64,000 nt of DNA from Cupriavidus pauculus. Its GTDB lineage: Bacteria; Pseudomonadota; Gammaproteobacteria; Burkholderiales; Burkholderiaceae. Positions 24,743 through 34,257 of the stretch are shown here, piece by piece. The notes under the pieces are model-generated. The model searched no databases and had not been told where the DNA came from. It saw only the letters and a list, made by a program, of their open reading frames with translations. Positions within the stretch are counted from its first letter, which is position 1. Every line of letters begins with the position of its first letter. Both the position numbers and the translations under genes were made by a program. The stretch lies in assembly GCF_008801835.1 (NCBI RefSeq), contig NZ_VZOW01000028.1, positions 1 through 64,000 on the forward strand, read 5' to 3'.

Positions 24743-25882
24743 ATGACGCCATTTCAACCCGGCGCGCTGGCCGGCATTCGCGTAGTGGATCTGTCGCGCA
24801 TCCTGGGCGGCCCGTTTTGCGGGCAGATCCTGGGCGATCACGGCGCCGACGTGCTGAAGATCGAACCGCCGCAAGGCGACGACACCCGCACCTGGGGCCC
24901 GCCGTTTCGCGATGGCGTGGCGTCGTACTACTTCGGCCTGAACCGCAACAAGCGCGTGATGACGCTCGACCTCGCCGCGGAGGCCGATCGCGAGGTGCTG
25001 CTGGCCCTGCTGGCCGACGCCGATGTGCTGGTCGAAAACTTCAAGACCGGCACGCTGGAAAAATGGGGACTCGGTTACGACGTGCTGTCGCAGCGTTTTC
25101 CGCGGCTGGTGCATTGCCGTGTATCGGGATTCGGCGCCGACGGCCCGCTCGGCGGCCTGCCCGGCTACGACGCGGCGATCCAGGCCATGGCCGGCATCAT
25201 GAGCATCAACGGCGAAGCCGATCGCGATCCGCTGCGGGTGAGTTTGCCGGTGGTCGACATGGTGACGGGACTCAACGCCGCCTTGGGCGTGCTGCTGGCG
25301 CTGCAGGAACGCGCACGCAGCGGGCGCGGCCAGTTCGTGGAAGCGGCGCTTTATGACTCGGGCCTGTCGCTGCTGCATCCGCACGCCGCCAACTGGTTCA
25401 TGAGCGGCAAGACGCCGGGCCGCACCGGCAACGCGCATCCCAACATCTATCCGTACGACACCGTGGCCACGGCAACCGATCCGATCTTCCTGGCGGTGGG
25501 CAACGACCGGCAGTTCCGCATCCTGTGCGACCACCTCGGCGTGCCGGAACTGGCCGACGACGAGCGCTTTGCCACCGCCGGCGCGCGCTCGGTCAATCGC
25601 GCCATGCTCAAGGGCACGCTGGAAGCGAAGATGGCGGTGTGGGACGGCAAGGCGCTGGCCGCGCAACTGTCCGATGCGGGCGTACCGTGCGCGCCGGTGC
25701 TGTCGGTGCCCGATGCGCTGACGCATCCGCACACCGTGCATCGCGAAATGGTGGTGGAGATGCCGGGCGGCTACAAGGGGCTGGGCGCGCCGATCAAGCT
25801 GAGCCGCACGCCGGCCACCTACCGCCACGCGCCGCTGACTGAAGGCAACGCGTTCCTGCCAAGGGAAGCGGCAAACGACTGA
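24743..25882 (+). CDS. CaiB/BaiF family CoA-transferase
   Basis: 379 aa class III CoA-transferase. Landmarks include GIRVVDLSRILGGPFCGQILGDHGADVLKIE and the GGLPGYDAAIQAMAG segment; length is typical. It likely moves CoA to the acid delivered by the Bug receptor, producing the substrate of the acyl-CoA dehydrogenase. The stop is 54 bp from the convergent lldP stop, with a GC-rich hairpin between. The acid is not identifiable. Confidence 0.9.
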   Translation: MTPFQPGALAGIRVVDLSRILGGPFCGQILGDHGADVLKIEPPQGDDTRTWGPPFRDGVASYYFGLNRNKRVMTLDLAAEADREVLLALLADADVLVENFKTGTLEKWGLGYDVLSQRFPRLVHCRVSGFGADGPLGGLPGYDAAIQAMAGIMSINGEADRDPLRVSLPVVDMVTGLNAALGVLLALQERARSGRGQFVEAALYDSGLSLLHPHAANWFMSGKTPGRTGNAHPNIYPYDTVATATDPIFLAVGNDRQFRILCDHLGVPELADDERFATAGARSVNRAMLKGTLEAKMAVWDGKALAAQLSDAGVPCAPVLSVPDALTHPHTVHREMVVEMPGGYKGLGAPIKLSRTPATYRHAPLTEGNAFLPREAAND

Positions 25883-25936
25883 GTCCGCTCCACGCCGCCG
25901 CGCTGGGCGCGCGGGGCGTGAAGTGGCGAGGCATCG

Positions 25937-27634
25937 TCAGCCCGGGATCATCCCCGTGAACACATAGGCTTGCAGCATCGTGATCACGCCGACGATAAAC
26001 GCGAACAGCAGGCTGTGCTTGACGGTGAAGCGGAAGAGTTCGGATTCCTTGCCGACCAGGCCCGTCGCGGCGCACGCCACCGCGATCGATTGCGGCGAGA
26101 TCATCTTGCCGGTCACACCGCCAGTGGTGTTGGCGGCCACCAACAGGGTGTCCGACACGCCGATCTGATGGGCCGTGGCGTGTTGCAGCGAGCAGAACAG
26201 CGCGTTCGATGACGTGTCGGATCCGGTCAGGAAGACGCCCAGCCAGCCCAGCAGCGGCGAGAAGAACGGAAACGCCGCGCCCGTGCCGGCCAGCAGCAGC
26301 GCCAGCGTCGACGACATGCCCGAGTAGTTGGCCACGAATGCAAAAGCCAGCACCAGGCCGATCGACAGGATCGGGCGGCGCAGCTCCATCAGCGTTTCGC
26401 CGAACGTGACCAGCGCGTCCCGGGGCTTCATGCGCAGCAAGATTACCGAGATGATCGCCGTCAGCAGGATCGCGGTGCCCACGGCGGATAGCAGGTCCAG
26501 CTTCAGCACGGCCTCGTAGGGTTTGGGCGACGCCACGATCGGCGCGGTCTTGATGACCAGTTGGTCGAGCATCGGCACCTTGAACTTCAGCACGCTGCCG
26601 GCCAGTGCGCCGTTTGCGGCGAACAAGGCCTTGAACGACGGCAGGCTCCAGATCGTCACGATCGCCGTGAGGATGCCGAACGGCGCCCATGCGCGCACCG
26701 TCTGGCCGAAGCTGTAGGGCGAGGCCTGGCGGTTCGACGGCGCACCGAGGCCGCCGCCAAATCGGGCCAGCGCCACGGTGCCGCCGGAGACCGCGCCACG
26801 CGCCGGCTGCGACGCCGAGCGCGGTTGCCACAAGCGCAGGAACGCCGCCAGCGCAACCAGGCTCACCAGCGCGGACGTGATGTCGGGCAGTTCAGGGCCG
26901 ATGTGGTTCGACGTGAAGTACTGGGTGACCGCGAAGCTTGCGCCCACCACCAGCGCCGCGGGCCACGTTTCCCGGATGCCGCGCCGGCCATCCATCATGA
27001 AAACGAGCCAGAACGGTACCGCCAGCGACAGCAGCGGTAACTGGCGGCCCGCCATCGCGCCGATGTGCATCGGGTCGATGCCGGTGACCTGGCCGGCCAC
27101 GATGATCGGAATGCCCATCGCGCCGAATGCCACCGGCGCGGTGTTGGCGATCAGGCAAAGTCCGGCCGCGTAGAGCGGATTGAAGCCAAGGCCTACCAGC
27201 AGCGCCGCGGTAATGGCCACCGGCGCGCCAAAGCCCGCCGCGCCTTCCAGAAACGCGCCGAACGCAAAGCCGATCAGCAGCATCTGCAGACGCTGGTCGT
27301 CGGTGATCGACAACACCGAAGCGCGGATGATGTCGAACTGGCCCGTCTTCACCACGATCTTGTAGAGAAACACCGCTGTGACGATGATCCACGCGATCGG
27401 CCACAAGCCGTAGGCAAAGCCGAAGCCGGCTGCCGCAAACGCCTGCGGCGCAGGCATGCCGTAAGCGCCGATCGCCACGGCCACGGCCAGCGCGAGCGTG
27501 ATGGCCGCCGCCACATGGCCTTTCATGCGCAACAGCGCCAGCGCGACGAAGAAGAACAGGATGGGCACGGCCGCCGCAAGCGCGGACAGCCAGAGGCTGC
27601 CCAGCGGCGTATAGATCTGGGTCCAGGGTTGCAC
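25937..27634 (-). CDS. lldP: L-lactate permease
   Basis: 565 aa polytopic LctP family protein with about 12-14 membrane segments. Recognised by the family motifs FLEGAAGFGAPVAIT and GSDTSSNALF, both important for lactate/H+ symport. The start is a GTG at 27634 after AAGGAGA. It is the last gene of lutA-lutC-lutB-lldP, 48 bp after lutB, giving the uptake step for the lactate oxidation system. Confidence 0.93.
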   Translation of the reverse strand: MQPWTQIYTPLGSLWLSALAAAVPILFFFVALALLRMKGHVAAAITLALAVAVAIGAYGMPAPQAFAAAGFGFAYGLWPIAWIIVTAVFLYKIVVKTGQFDIIRASVLSITDDQRLQMLLIGFAFGAFLEGAAGFGAPVAITAALLVGLGFNPLYAAGLCLIANTAPVAFGAMGIPIIVAGQVTGIDPMHIGAMAGRQLPLLSLAVPFWLVFMMDGRRGIRETWPAALVVGASFAVTQYFTSNHIGPELPDITSALVSLVALAAFLRLWQPRSASQPARGAVSGGTVALARFGGGLGAPSNRQASPYSFGQTVRAWAPFGILTAIVTIWSLPSFKALFAANGALAGSVLKFKVPMLDQLVIKTAPIVASPKPYEAVLKLDLLSAVGTAILLTAIISVILLRMKPRDALVTFGETLMELRRPILSIGLVLAFAFVANYSGMSSTLALLLAGTGAAFPFFSPLLGWLGVFLTGSDTSSNALFCSLQHATAHQIGVSDTLLVAANTTGGVTGKMISPQSIAVACAATGLVGKESELFRFTVKHSLLFAFIVGVITMLQAYVFTGMIPG

Positions 27635-27682
27635 TGGAAGTCTCCTTGATGGTGTTTGAATTCTTGTGTGTGCCGCGCGCCG

Positions 27683-29128
27683 CTACTCGGGCTGATTGCG
27701 CTCGGCAAGCAGATCGGAAAGGCTTTTTGGCGCGGGTGTCAGTGGCTTGCGATGCTGCGTCCAGCCCATCTGCGCGGCGGGCGTGAACGCGCGCAGACGC
27801 GTGGCGGCCCACCGGAATACGCGATACACGGCCGGATGCGCGAAGGCGCCGCTCCAGAAGCGCCAGACCAGATGCTCGCGGCGGCTGTATTTCGCGCCCT
27901 GGCCCTTCAGCGGATGCGGCACCGCCTCGTCCGGATCGCGATTCGCTTCGGTGCGCAGGCGCACCAGAAGCTGTGGGATCGGAATGCGCACGGGGCATAC
28001 TTCGCCGCAAGCGCCGCACAAGCTGGACGCGGTGGCCAGATCCGCCGTGGCTTCGAGCCCAAGCAGATGCGGCGAGATGATCTTGCCGATCGGTCCCGGA
28101 TAGGTGGTGCCGTAGGCGTGGCCGCCGATGCGCGTGTAGACCGGACAGTGATTCATGCATGCGCCGCAGCGGATGCACTGCAGCGTGGCGCGCAGCTGCT
28201 CGTCGGCGTAGGCCTGGCTGCGGCCGTTATCCAGCAGCACCAGATGCACTTCGCGCGGGCCGTCGCGTTCGTGGTTTTTGCGCGGTCCCGAGATCAGGTT
28301 GAAATAGGTGGTGATCGGCTGGCCCGTGGCCGAGCGCGTGAGCAAGCTGGACAACGGCACGATGTGCGACAGCCTGGCCACCACTTTTTCCATCCCCATC
28401 ACGGCGATGTGCACATCGGGCACCGTGGTGGAAAGCCTGCCGTTGCCCTCGTTTTCCACCAGCCACAGCGTGCCGGTATCGGCCGCCGCGAAATTCACGC
28501 CGGACAGCCCGATATCGGCCTGCACGAACGCCTGACGCAGCGCGCGTCGGCCGGTCTGGATCAGTTCGTCGACGTCTTCCGTATAGCGTGTATCGGCGAT
28601 GTGCTGTTCGAACAGCGTGGCAATGTCGGCCTTGGTCTTGTGGATTGCCGGCATCACGATATGCGACGGCTTTTCCCCGGCCAACTGGACGATGTACTCG
28701 CCCATGTCCGATTCGATGCAATCCACGCCGCGTTCGGCAAGGTAATGGTTCAGCTCCATTTCCTCGCTGGCCATCGATTTGCCCTTGATGACGCGCGTCG
28801 CCGCGTGCGCTTGGGCAATGCGGTGGATGATCGCGTTTGCCTCGTCAGCGGTTTCGGCCCAGTGCACCTGCACGCCGGCCTGCGTGAGCTTTGCTTCGAG
28901 CTGCGTCAGCAGGTCCGGCAGATTGGCCAGCGCGTGCTGGCGCACGGCCTCGCCGAGATCGCGCAGTTGTTCCAGCTCGTCGCCGTCGGGAAACTGCACG
29001 GCGCGCTTTTGCTGCAGAAAGTCCATCGCACCGCGAAAACTGCGGCGCAGCTTGGGATCGTCGAGCGCGGCGCGCGCGCGGACGCGGAAGTCCTCGCTCG
29101 GTACGAAATGCAGTGTTTGCTGGCTCAT
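27683..29128 (-). CDS. lutB: Lactate utilisation iron-sulfur protein LutB
   Basis: 481 aa. LUD domain (about 60-310), then a ferredoxin-like part with CIRCGACMNHCPVY and CGACGEVCPVRI, which bind two [4Fe-4S] clusters, and a C-terminal DUF3390-type tail ending in a proline-rich segment. LutABC oxidise L-lactate to pyruvate at the membrane. ATG at 29128 overlaps the lutC stop by 4 bp (ATGA), indicating coupled translation. The frame is open upstream through lutC but that extension is not family sequence. Confidence 0.95.
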   Translation of the reverse strand: MSQQTLHFVPSEDFRVRARAALDDPKLRRSFRGAMDFLQQKRAVQFPDGDELEQLRDLGEAVRQHALANLPDLLTQLEAKLTQAGVQVHWAETADEANAIIHRIAQAHAATRVIKGKSMASEEMELNHYLAERGVDCIESDMGEYIVQLAGEKPSHIVMPAIHKTKADIATLFEQHIADTRYTEDVDELIQTGRRALRQAFVQADIGLSGVNFAAADTGTLWLVENEGNGRLSTTVPDVHIAVMGMEKVVARLSHIVPLSSLLTRSATGQPITTYFNLISGPRKNHERDGPREVHLVLLDNGRSQAYADEQLRATLQCIRCGACMNHCPVYTRIGGHAYGTTYPGPIGKIISPHLLGLEATADLATASSLCGACGEVCPVRIPIPQLLVRLRTEANRDPDEAVPHPLKGQGAKYSRREHLVWRFWSGAFAHPAVYRVFRWAATRLRAFTPAAQMGWTQHRKPLTPAPKSLSDLLAERNQPE

Positions 29129-29841
29129 TGTCCGGGGTCTCCTGCGTGATCGTTCACGATGACGACCCAGAGCCGGCGCGGACCGTGCGCGCCGTAGGCC
29201 AGCGTCTGCTGAATGTCGGATGTCTTGGACGGCCCCGAGATCATGACCAGATTGGTGGGCATGCCATCGGCCCAGTTTTCGGCGCGCACCGCCGCGTGCA
29301 GATCGGGGTGCAGCGTCGAGGCGTAGACCAGCGCGATATGCGTTGGCGGCACCAGCGACACCGTGCGCGGCGATCCGGCATCGGGCGCCAGCACCAGCGT
29401 GCCCGTGGCGGCCAGCCCGGAACGCGCCACCGTGAAACCGGCGTCGACGGTGTCGAACAACTCGGACTTCCAGTCCTCGAGCGGTCGATCGAAGGTCACC
29501 GTTGCGACGCCGGCGGGCAGTGCTCGGGCCAGCGCGGCGCCTTCGGGCGCGGAGGTATCGATCAGTAACCGCCGCACGCCGTCCTGCGCGAGCCGCTCGG
29601 CTACCCACATCGGCCAATCGGCGGCATCGGCGCAAACGACTTCCGCGTGCGATGCCGTCAGCGCCGCTTGCATCGACGCCACCGTCGCGGCCACTGTTGG
29701 CCGTTGCCCGCGGCGCAGGTCGAAGTGCGTGTCGATGCGTCGATCCAGCGACGCGGTGTCGGCGGCCAGCGTTGCGCCGGAGGTTGGCGTAGCCGCGCGC
29801 AAACGGCCCAGCATGCGCTCGCGCGCGCTCATCGTGGTCAT
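29125..29841 (-). CDS. lutC: Lactate utilisation protein LutC
   Basis: 238 aa LUD-domain protein. Family features are the GLAATGTLVL strand and the C-terminal MISGPSKTSDIQQTLAYGAHGP. It works with LutA and LutB in L-lactate oxidation. The start at 29841 is preceded by GGAGGTGC and overlaps the lutA stop (ATGA). Gene order here is A-C-B, unlike the A-B-C of Bacillus. Confidence 0.93.
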   Translation of the reverse strand: MTTMSARERMLGRLRAATPTSGATLAADTASLDRRIDTHFDLRRGQRPTVAATVASMQAALTASHAEVVCADAADWPMWVAERLAQDGVRRLLIDTSAPEGAALARALPAGVATVTFDRPLEDWKSELFDTVDAGFTVARSGLAATGTLVLAPDAGSPRTVSLVPPTHIALVYASTLHPDLHAAVRAENWADGMPTNLVMISGPSKTSDIQQTLAYGAHGPRRLWVVIVNDHAGDPGQ

Positions 29842-30611
29842 GCCGCACCTCCGGTCCGACGCCACAGGAACGACGCCAGATGTTCGACCGGTAGCGACGC
29901 CCCCGCGTGGGCGGCGGCATGGCCAATGTTGAGCAGGCATCCGCAATCGGCAGAAACCAGCCGGTCACAGCCGGTGGCGCAGGCGGATGCGACCTTGTCG
30001 CGCACCATCGCGCCAGAGATATCGGCGTGCTTGAGCGAGAACGTGCCGCCAAAGCCGCAGCATTCCGATTCGCGTTCGTGCTCGACGCGCGTCACGCCCG
30101 GCAGCGCATCGACCAGCGCCACACCGTGCGCGCGTGTGCCCATTTCACGGCGCGCAGCGCACGACGTATGCAGGACCACGCGCTCCGCGCCCGCGTTGGG
30201 CGCCGTGTCGAAGCGCACATGCAGTACGTTCAGCAGGAACTCGGCCAGCTCGAAGACCCGTTCGGCGATGTCGGCGGCCAGCTCGGCGGCTTCGGGATCG
30301 TCGGCGAACAGCGTGGGCCAGTGGTGCCGCATCATGCCCGCGCACGAACCGGACGGCACGATGATCGGCCAGGGCTCGCGAAACAGATCCAGCTGGGCGC
30401 GCGCCACCTTGCGCGCCTGCTCGGGATTGCCGCTGCTGTAGGCCGGTTGGCCGCAGCAGCTTTGCGCACGCGGAAAGTGAACGGTCAGGCCTTCGCGTTC
30501 CAGCAGTCGTACGGCATCGAGACCGGCTTGCGGAACGAACAGGTCGACGAGACACGTGCCAAACAGGTACACCTGCTGCGGCACGTTGGGGGGATATTGC
30601 CTGGCTTGCAT
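29838..30611 (-). CDS. lutA: Lactate utilisation protein LutA
   Basis: 257 aa. Two Cys-Cys-Gly (CCG) domains, with CCGQPAYSSGN in the first half and CCGFGGTFS in the second, which bind a Fe-S cluster. Start at 30611 after CGGAGACA. First gene of the lutACB-lldP operon; a strong LldR palindrome sits about 85-103 bp upstream in the divergent region shared with lldR. Confidence 0.94.
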   Translation of the reverse strand: MQARQYPPNVPQQVYLFGTCLVDLFVPQAGLDAVRLLEREGLTVHFPRAQSCCGQPAYSSGNPEQARKVARAQLDLFREPWPIIVPSGSCAGMMRHHWPTLFADDPEAAELAADIAERVFELAEFLLNVLHVRFDTAPNAGAERVVLHTSCAARREMGTRAHGVALVDALPGVTRVEHERESECCGFGGTFSLKHADISGAMVRDKVASACATGCDRLVSADCGCLLNIGHAAAHAGASLPVEHLASFLWRRTGGAA

Positions 30612-30695
30612 TGTCTGTCTCCGGGATGGGGCACCGCCCGTGATACGCGCTGCGGCATTTTTCGGCGCATAATTCCCGGTCTTGCGCCGGGGCGC

Positions 30696-30714
30696 AAATT
30701 GGTTGGACCAATTT
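30696..30714. promoter_or_regulatory. LldR operator 1
   Basis: Perfect dyad AAATTGGT-TGG-ACCAATTT in the lutA/lldR divergent promoter region. TTGGT-N3-ACCAA is the LldR recognition pattern known from lldPRD of E. coli. Expected to repress both lutACB-lldP and lldR without lactate. Confidence 0.8.
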
Positions 30715-30756
30715 TCGGGCGCCACGGCAACAATACGGCAGGCAAGGGATCGATCG

Positions 30757-31464
30757 ATGGCAGGCAGCGCGCGCAATCGCGTGGAAGACATCATGCGCAA
30801 GCTGGAAACGGCGTTGCTGGACGGCACTTGGCCTGTTGGCGCGCGCCTGCCGGCCGAGCGCGTGCTGGCCGAGCGCTATGACGTGGCGCGCAACACGATC
30901 CGTGAAGCGATTCAGCGCCTGGCGGCGCGCGGCCTGCTACAGAGCCGGCGCGGCGCGGGTGTATACGTGACCGACCAGCTGCGCACCGGTATTGCGTCGC
31001 CCTGGGGGCAACTGGTAGCCGACCATCCTGCACTGCGCGACGACATTCTGGAGTTTCGCCGCGTGCTCGAAGGGGCCACCGCATATTTCGCGGCGTTACG
31101 CGCTGACGCCGCAGACCTGAAACGTATACGCGCGCTGATGAAGGAGCTGGAGCGTTCGCGCAAGGTCGACGACAAGGCGGGCGAAGCCAGCGCCGATGCC
31201 AGACTGCACGACGCCATCGCGCAGGCGTCACACAACACGATGTTCCTGCATCTGCATACCAGTGTGTTGGGGATGCTGCGCGAGCACATTACGATCAACG
31301 GCACGGGACTGCGCGAGGCCGACGCGGCCTCGTCGGACCTGCTGCTGCTTCAGCACCGCACGCTGTGCGAGGCCATTCTGGCGCGGCGTCCCGAAGAAGC
31401 GCGCACGGCCATGCAGACGCATATCGATTTCGTGCGCAGCAAGGTGGAAGGCAGCGGCGGCTAA
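30757..31464 (+). CDS. lldR: GntR family (FadR type) regulator of lactate utilisation
   Basis: 235 aa. N-terminal winged HTH (8-75, LPAERVLAERYDVARNTIREAIQRLAARGLL), then a FCD effector domain (about 95-225) with the Asp/His metal-binding pattern of this family. Divergent from lutACB-lldP, with an operator in between and a second one 18 bp after its stop. The start at 30757 matches the family; the frame extends upstream but without HTH sequence. Confidence 0.9.
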   Translation: MAGSARNRVEDIMRKLETALLDGTWPVGARLPAERVLAERYDVARNTIREAIQRLAARGLLQSRRGAGVYVTDQLRTGIASPWGQLVADHPALRDDILEFRRVLEGATAYFAALRADAADLKRIRALMKELERSRKVDDKAGEASADARLHDAIAQASHNTMFLHLHTSVLGMLREHITINGTGLREADAASSDLLLLQHRTLCEAILARRPEEARTAMQTHIDFVRSKVEGSGG

Positions 31465-31481
31465 AGACAACGCTGGGCCGG

Positions 31482-31502
31482 GCAATTGGTCGTACCAATT
31501 GC
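31482..31502. promoter_or_regulatory. LldR operator 2, downstream of lldR
   Basis: Arms GCAATTGGT and ACCAATTGC are perfectly complementary around CGT. It shares the TTGGT-N3-ACCAA core with operator 1 and lies just after the lldR stop, about 790 bp away centre to centre. No other lactate gene is downstream in this direction; the next gene is convergent. Confidence 0.75.
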
Positions 31503-31576
31503 TGCGTATCACAACCCAATCGAATCAAGCACTTGGCGGCGCCCGTTGCAGCGCAGGAGCGGCCGCCTGTCGGCCA

Positions 31577-32665
31577 TTACACGAGTTCCGCGGTGGTCAG
31601 CTCGCGCTTGAGATACGCATAGAAGATGGGCCCGGCAATCACGCCGGAAATGCCGTAGAGGGTTTCCATCAGCAGCATCACGGTCAGCAATTCCCAGGCC
31701 GCGGCCTGGATGCGGGCGCCGATGATACGCGCGTTCAGGAAGTACTCGAGCTTGTGGATCACCACCAGATACAGCAGCGACACGATGGCGATCGGCAGCG
31801 ACACCGAGAGCGAGGCCACGACGATCGCGGTATTCGAGATCAGGTTGCCGATCACCGGCAGCAGCCCCGCCAGGAAGGTAACGGCCACCAGCGTCTTCGA
31901 CAATGGCAAGTGCTGGTGGAACATCGGCAGCACCACCAGAAGGTAGGTTGCCGTCAGTACCGTGTTGATCAGCGAAATCTGGATCTGCGCGAAGATGAAC
32001 TGCGCGAACGACTGCTGCAGCGTGCGGGCGCGATCGATCAGCGCACCGGCCAGCGGCCGGCGGTTGGGTCGCGCGATGGCACGGTACAGCGCGACCATTG
32101 CGCCGATGATCAGGCCCACCAGGATATGCAACAGCGTGCGCAGGATGTCGGTGCCCAGCCGTTGCGCCATCTGAGCGTGTTCGCGCAGCGCGGCAATCAG
32201 CGTGGTCGCCAATTCCTCGACGCCATTCGGCAGATACTCGCTCAGCCAGGCCGGCAACTGGGCGCGGGACTGGTCGATGATGCTGGCGGCGTGGTCAAGC
32301 AGCCGGTCTATGGTGGAACTGTCGACGCTCAGGAAATGCACCAGCGCCCAGATACCGCCGGTCAGCCCCAGCAGGATGACCGCCGACAGGATGAACACGG
32401 CGAGCGCGTCGCGTCGTGAATGGGTCAGGCGTGGCGCCAGCACATCGACCAGCGAATAGAGCAGCAGCCCGGCCAGCAGCGCGGCAACCAGATTGGCGTG
32501 CATGACCAGCAGCAGCGCGCCGCCGGCAATCACATATGACACCGCCGTGACGGGCGACCACCTGCCCGGCGCCAGCCAGGGCCGGGTGGTCGAGGAAGTC
32601 GTGGGGGCTGCGCCGGCCACGTCGGCGCGGTCTTGGGTGTGTTCGGTTTCCAACTGCTGCGGCAT
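31577..32665 (-). CDS. AI-2E family transporter
   Basis: 362 aa membrane protein of the PerM/AI-2E (UPF0118) family. Seven to eight hydrophobic helices, with the long amphipathic segment (DRLLDHAASIIDQSRAQLPAWL) between helices 3 and 4 and the C-terminal GISGVIAGPIFYAYLKREL motif typical of the family. Members export autoinducer-2 or act as Na+/H+ antiporters; the substrate is not predictable. The start at 32665 has no good Shine-Dalgarno. Divergent from eutB. Confidence 0.88.
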   Translation of the reverse strand: MPQQLETEHTQDRADVAGAAPTTSSTTRPWLAPGRWSPVTAVSYVIAGGALLLVMHANLVAALLAGLLLYSLVDVLAPRLTHSRRDALAVFILSAVILLGLTGGIWALVHFLSVDSSTIDRLLDHAASIIDQSRAQLPAWLSEYLPNGVEELATTLIAALREHAQMAQRLGTDILRTLLHILVGLIIGAMVALYRAIARPNRRPLAGALIDRARTLQQSFAQFIFAQIQISLINTVLTATYLLVVLPMFHQHLPLSKTLVAVTFLAGLLPVIGNLISNTAIVVASLSVSLPIAIVSLLYLVVIHKLEYFLNARIIGARIQAAAWELLTVMLLMETLYGISGVIAGPIFYAYLKRELTTAELV

Positions 32666-32858
32666 GTTTCGGCGGGGACGCGATGTGAAGGAGGAAATGG
32701 CTGAGGCGGATTGTCGATGTGGCGCATCACAATGGCAAGTCAGCATGAGCATACATGGACCGCGATGCAGGGCCGGGCGCGGATCTTGCGTCCCCGCTCG
32801 ACTGGCTCGCCTATAGTGAGGAGCAAAAGGACGGCGCAACGATTTCTCCGGAGACCGC

Positions 32859-34241
32859 ATGGCCTTTACCCATACCGTCGGCACGCGCCGGCATGTGTTC
32901 GCCGATTTGCGCACGCTGCTGGCGCGCGCCAGCCCCGCGCGCTCGGGCGATGCGCTGGCCGGCGTGGCTGCCGTCAGCGAGGAAGAGCGGATGGCGGCGC
33001 GCATGGCGCTGGCGGACATGCCGTTGTCGCATTGCCTGACCGAGGCGCTGGTGCCCTACGAGGACGACGACGTCACGCGCCTGATTGTCGATAGCCATGA
33101 CGCCAACGCTTTCGGGGAGATTGCCAGCCTGACCGTGGGCGATTTCCGCAACTGGCTGCTGCGGGATGACACCGATACGGCCGCGTTGGCGCGCGTGGCG
33201 CCCGGCATCACGCCGGAGATGGCGGCGGCGGTCAGCAAGCTGATGCGCAACCAGGACCTCATCGCGGTGGCGCGCAAGTGCCGCGTGGTCACGGCGTTCC
33301 GCAGCACGATCGGGCTACCGGGGCGGCTGTCCGTGCGGCTGCAGCCAAACCATCCCACCGACGATCCGCGCGGCATTGCCGCATCGATCGTCGACGGGCT
33401 GCTCTATGGCTGCGGCGATGCCACCATCGGCATCAATCCGGCCAGCGACAACCTTGGCGCGATTGTCTCGCTGCTGAAGCTGGTCGACGATATCCGGTCC
33501 CGCTACGATGTGCCCACGCAATCGTGCGTGCTCACCCACGTTACCAACACGCTGCGCGCCATCGACCAGGGCGCGCCAGTCGATCTGGTGTTCCAGTCGG
33601 TGGCCGGCAGCCAGGCGGCCAACGAGGCGTTCGGTATTTCGCTGGCGCTACTGGACGAAGCGCACCAGGCTGCGCTGTCGCTGCGGCGCGGCACCGTCGG
33701 CAGCGATCTGATGTATTTCGAAACCGGACAAGGCAGCGCGCTGTCGGCCAATGCGCATCATGGCGTCGACCAGCAGACCATGGAGGCGCGCGCCTATGCC
33801 GTGGCGCGCCGCTACCAGCCGCTGCTGGTCAATACCGTGGTGGGCTTTATCGGCCCCGAGTATCTCTACGATGGCAAGCAGATCATCCGCGCGGGCCTGG
33901 AAGACCATTTCTGCGGCAAGTTGCTGGGTGTGCCGATGGGTTGCGATATCTGCTACACCAACCACGCGCAAGCGGACCAGGACGACATGGACACGCTGCT
34001 GACGCTGTTCGGCGCGGCTGGCATCAACTTCATCATGGGCGTGCCCGGCGCGGACGACATCATGCTCAACTACCAGAGCACCTCGTTTCACGACGCGCTT
34101 TACCTGCGCGAGGTGATGGGCTTGCGGCCCGCGCCGGAATTCGAAGCATGGCTGCAGCGCATGGGAATCTTCGACGAGGCCGGACGACTGCTCGATCCGC
34201 CCGCGCGCCAGCCGCTGCTGACGATGGCGCAGACGCTTTGA
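32859..34241 (+). CDS. eutB: Ethanolamine ammonia-lyase large subunit
   Basis: 460 aa. Splits ethanolamine into acetaldehyde and ammonia using adenosylcobalamin; EutB carries the active site. Landmarks: LMRNQDLIAVARKCRVVTAFRSTIG, LQPNHPTDDPRGI, IGINPASDN and CGKLLGVPMGCDICYTNHAQAD (motifs partly given). TCTCCGGAGACCGC precedes the ATG. Followed 16 bp later by eutC. No ethanolamine permease, aldehyde dehydrogenase or microcompartment gene is in the window, so this is the short, non-microcompartment version. Confidence 0.96.
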   Translation: MAFTHTVGTRRHVFADLRTLLARASPARSGDALAGVAAVSEEERMAARMALADMPLSHCLTEALVPYEDDDVTRLIVDSHDANAFGEIASLTVGDFRNWLLRDDTDTAALARVAPGITPEMAAAVSKLMRNQDLIAVARKCRVVTAFRSTIGLPGRLSVRLQPNHPTDDPRGIAASIVDGLLYGCGDATIGINPASDNLGAIVSLLKLVDDIRSRYDVPTQSCVLTHVTNTLRAIDQGAPVDLVFQSVAGSQAANEAFGISLALLDEAHQAALSLRRGTVGSDLMYFETGQGSALSANAHHGVDQQTMEARAYAVARRYQPLLVNTVVGFIGPEYLYDGKQIIRAGLEDHFCGKLLGVPMGCDICYTNHAQADQDDMDTLLTLFGAAGINFIMGVPGADDIMLNYQSTSFHDALYLREVMGLRPAPEFEAWLQRMGIFDEAGRLLDPPARQPLLTMAQTL

Positions 34242-34257
34242 CGCACCGGAGCCGCGC

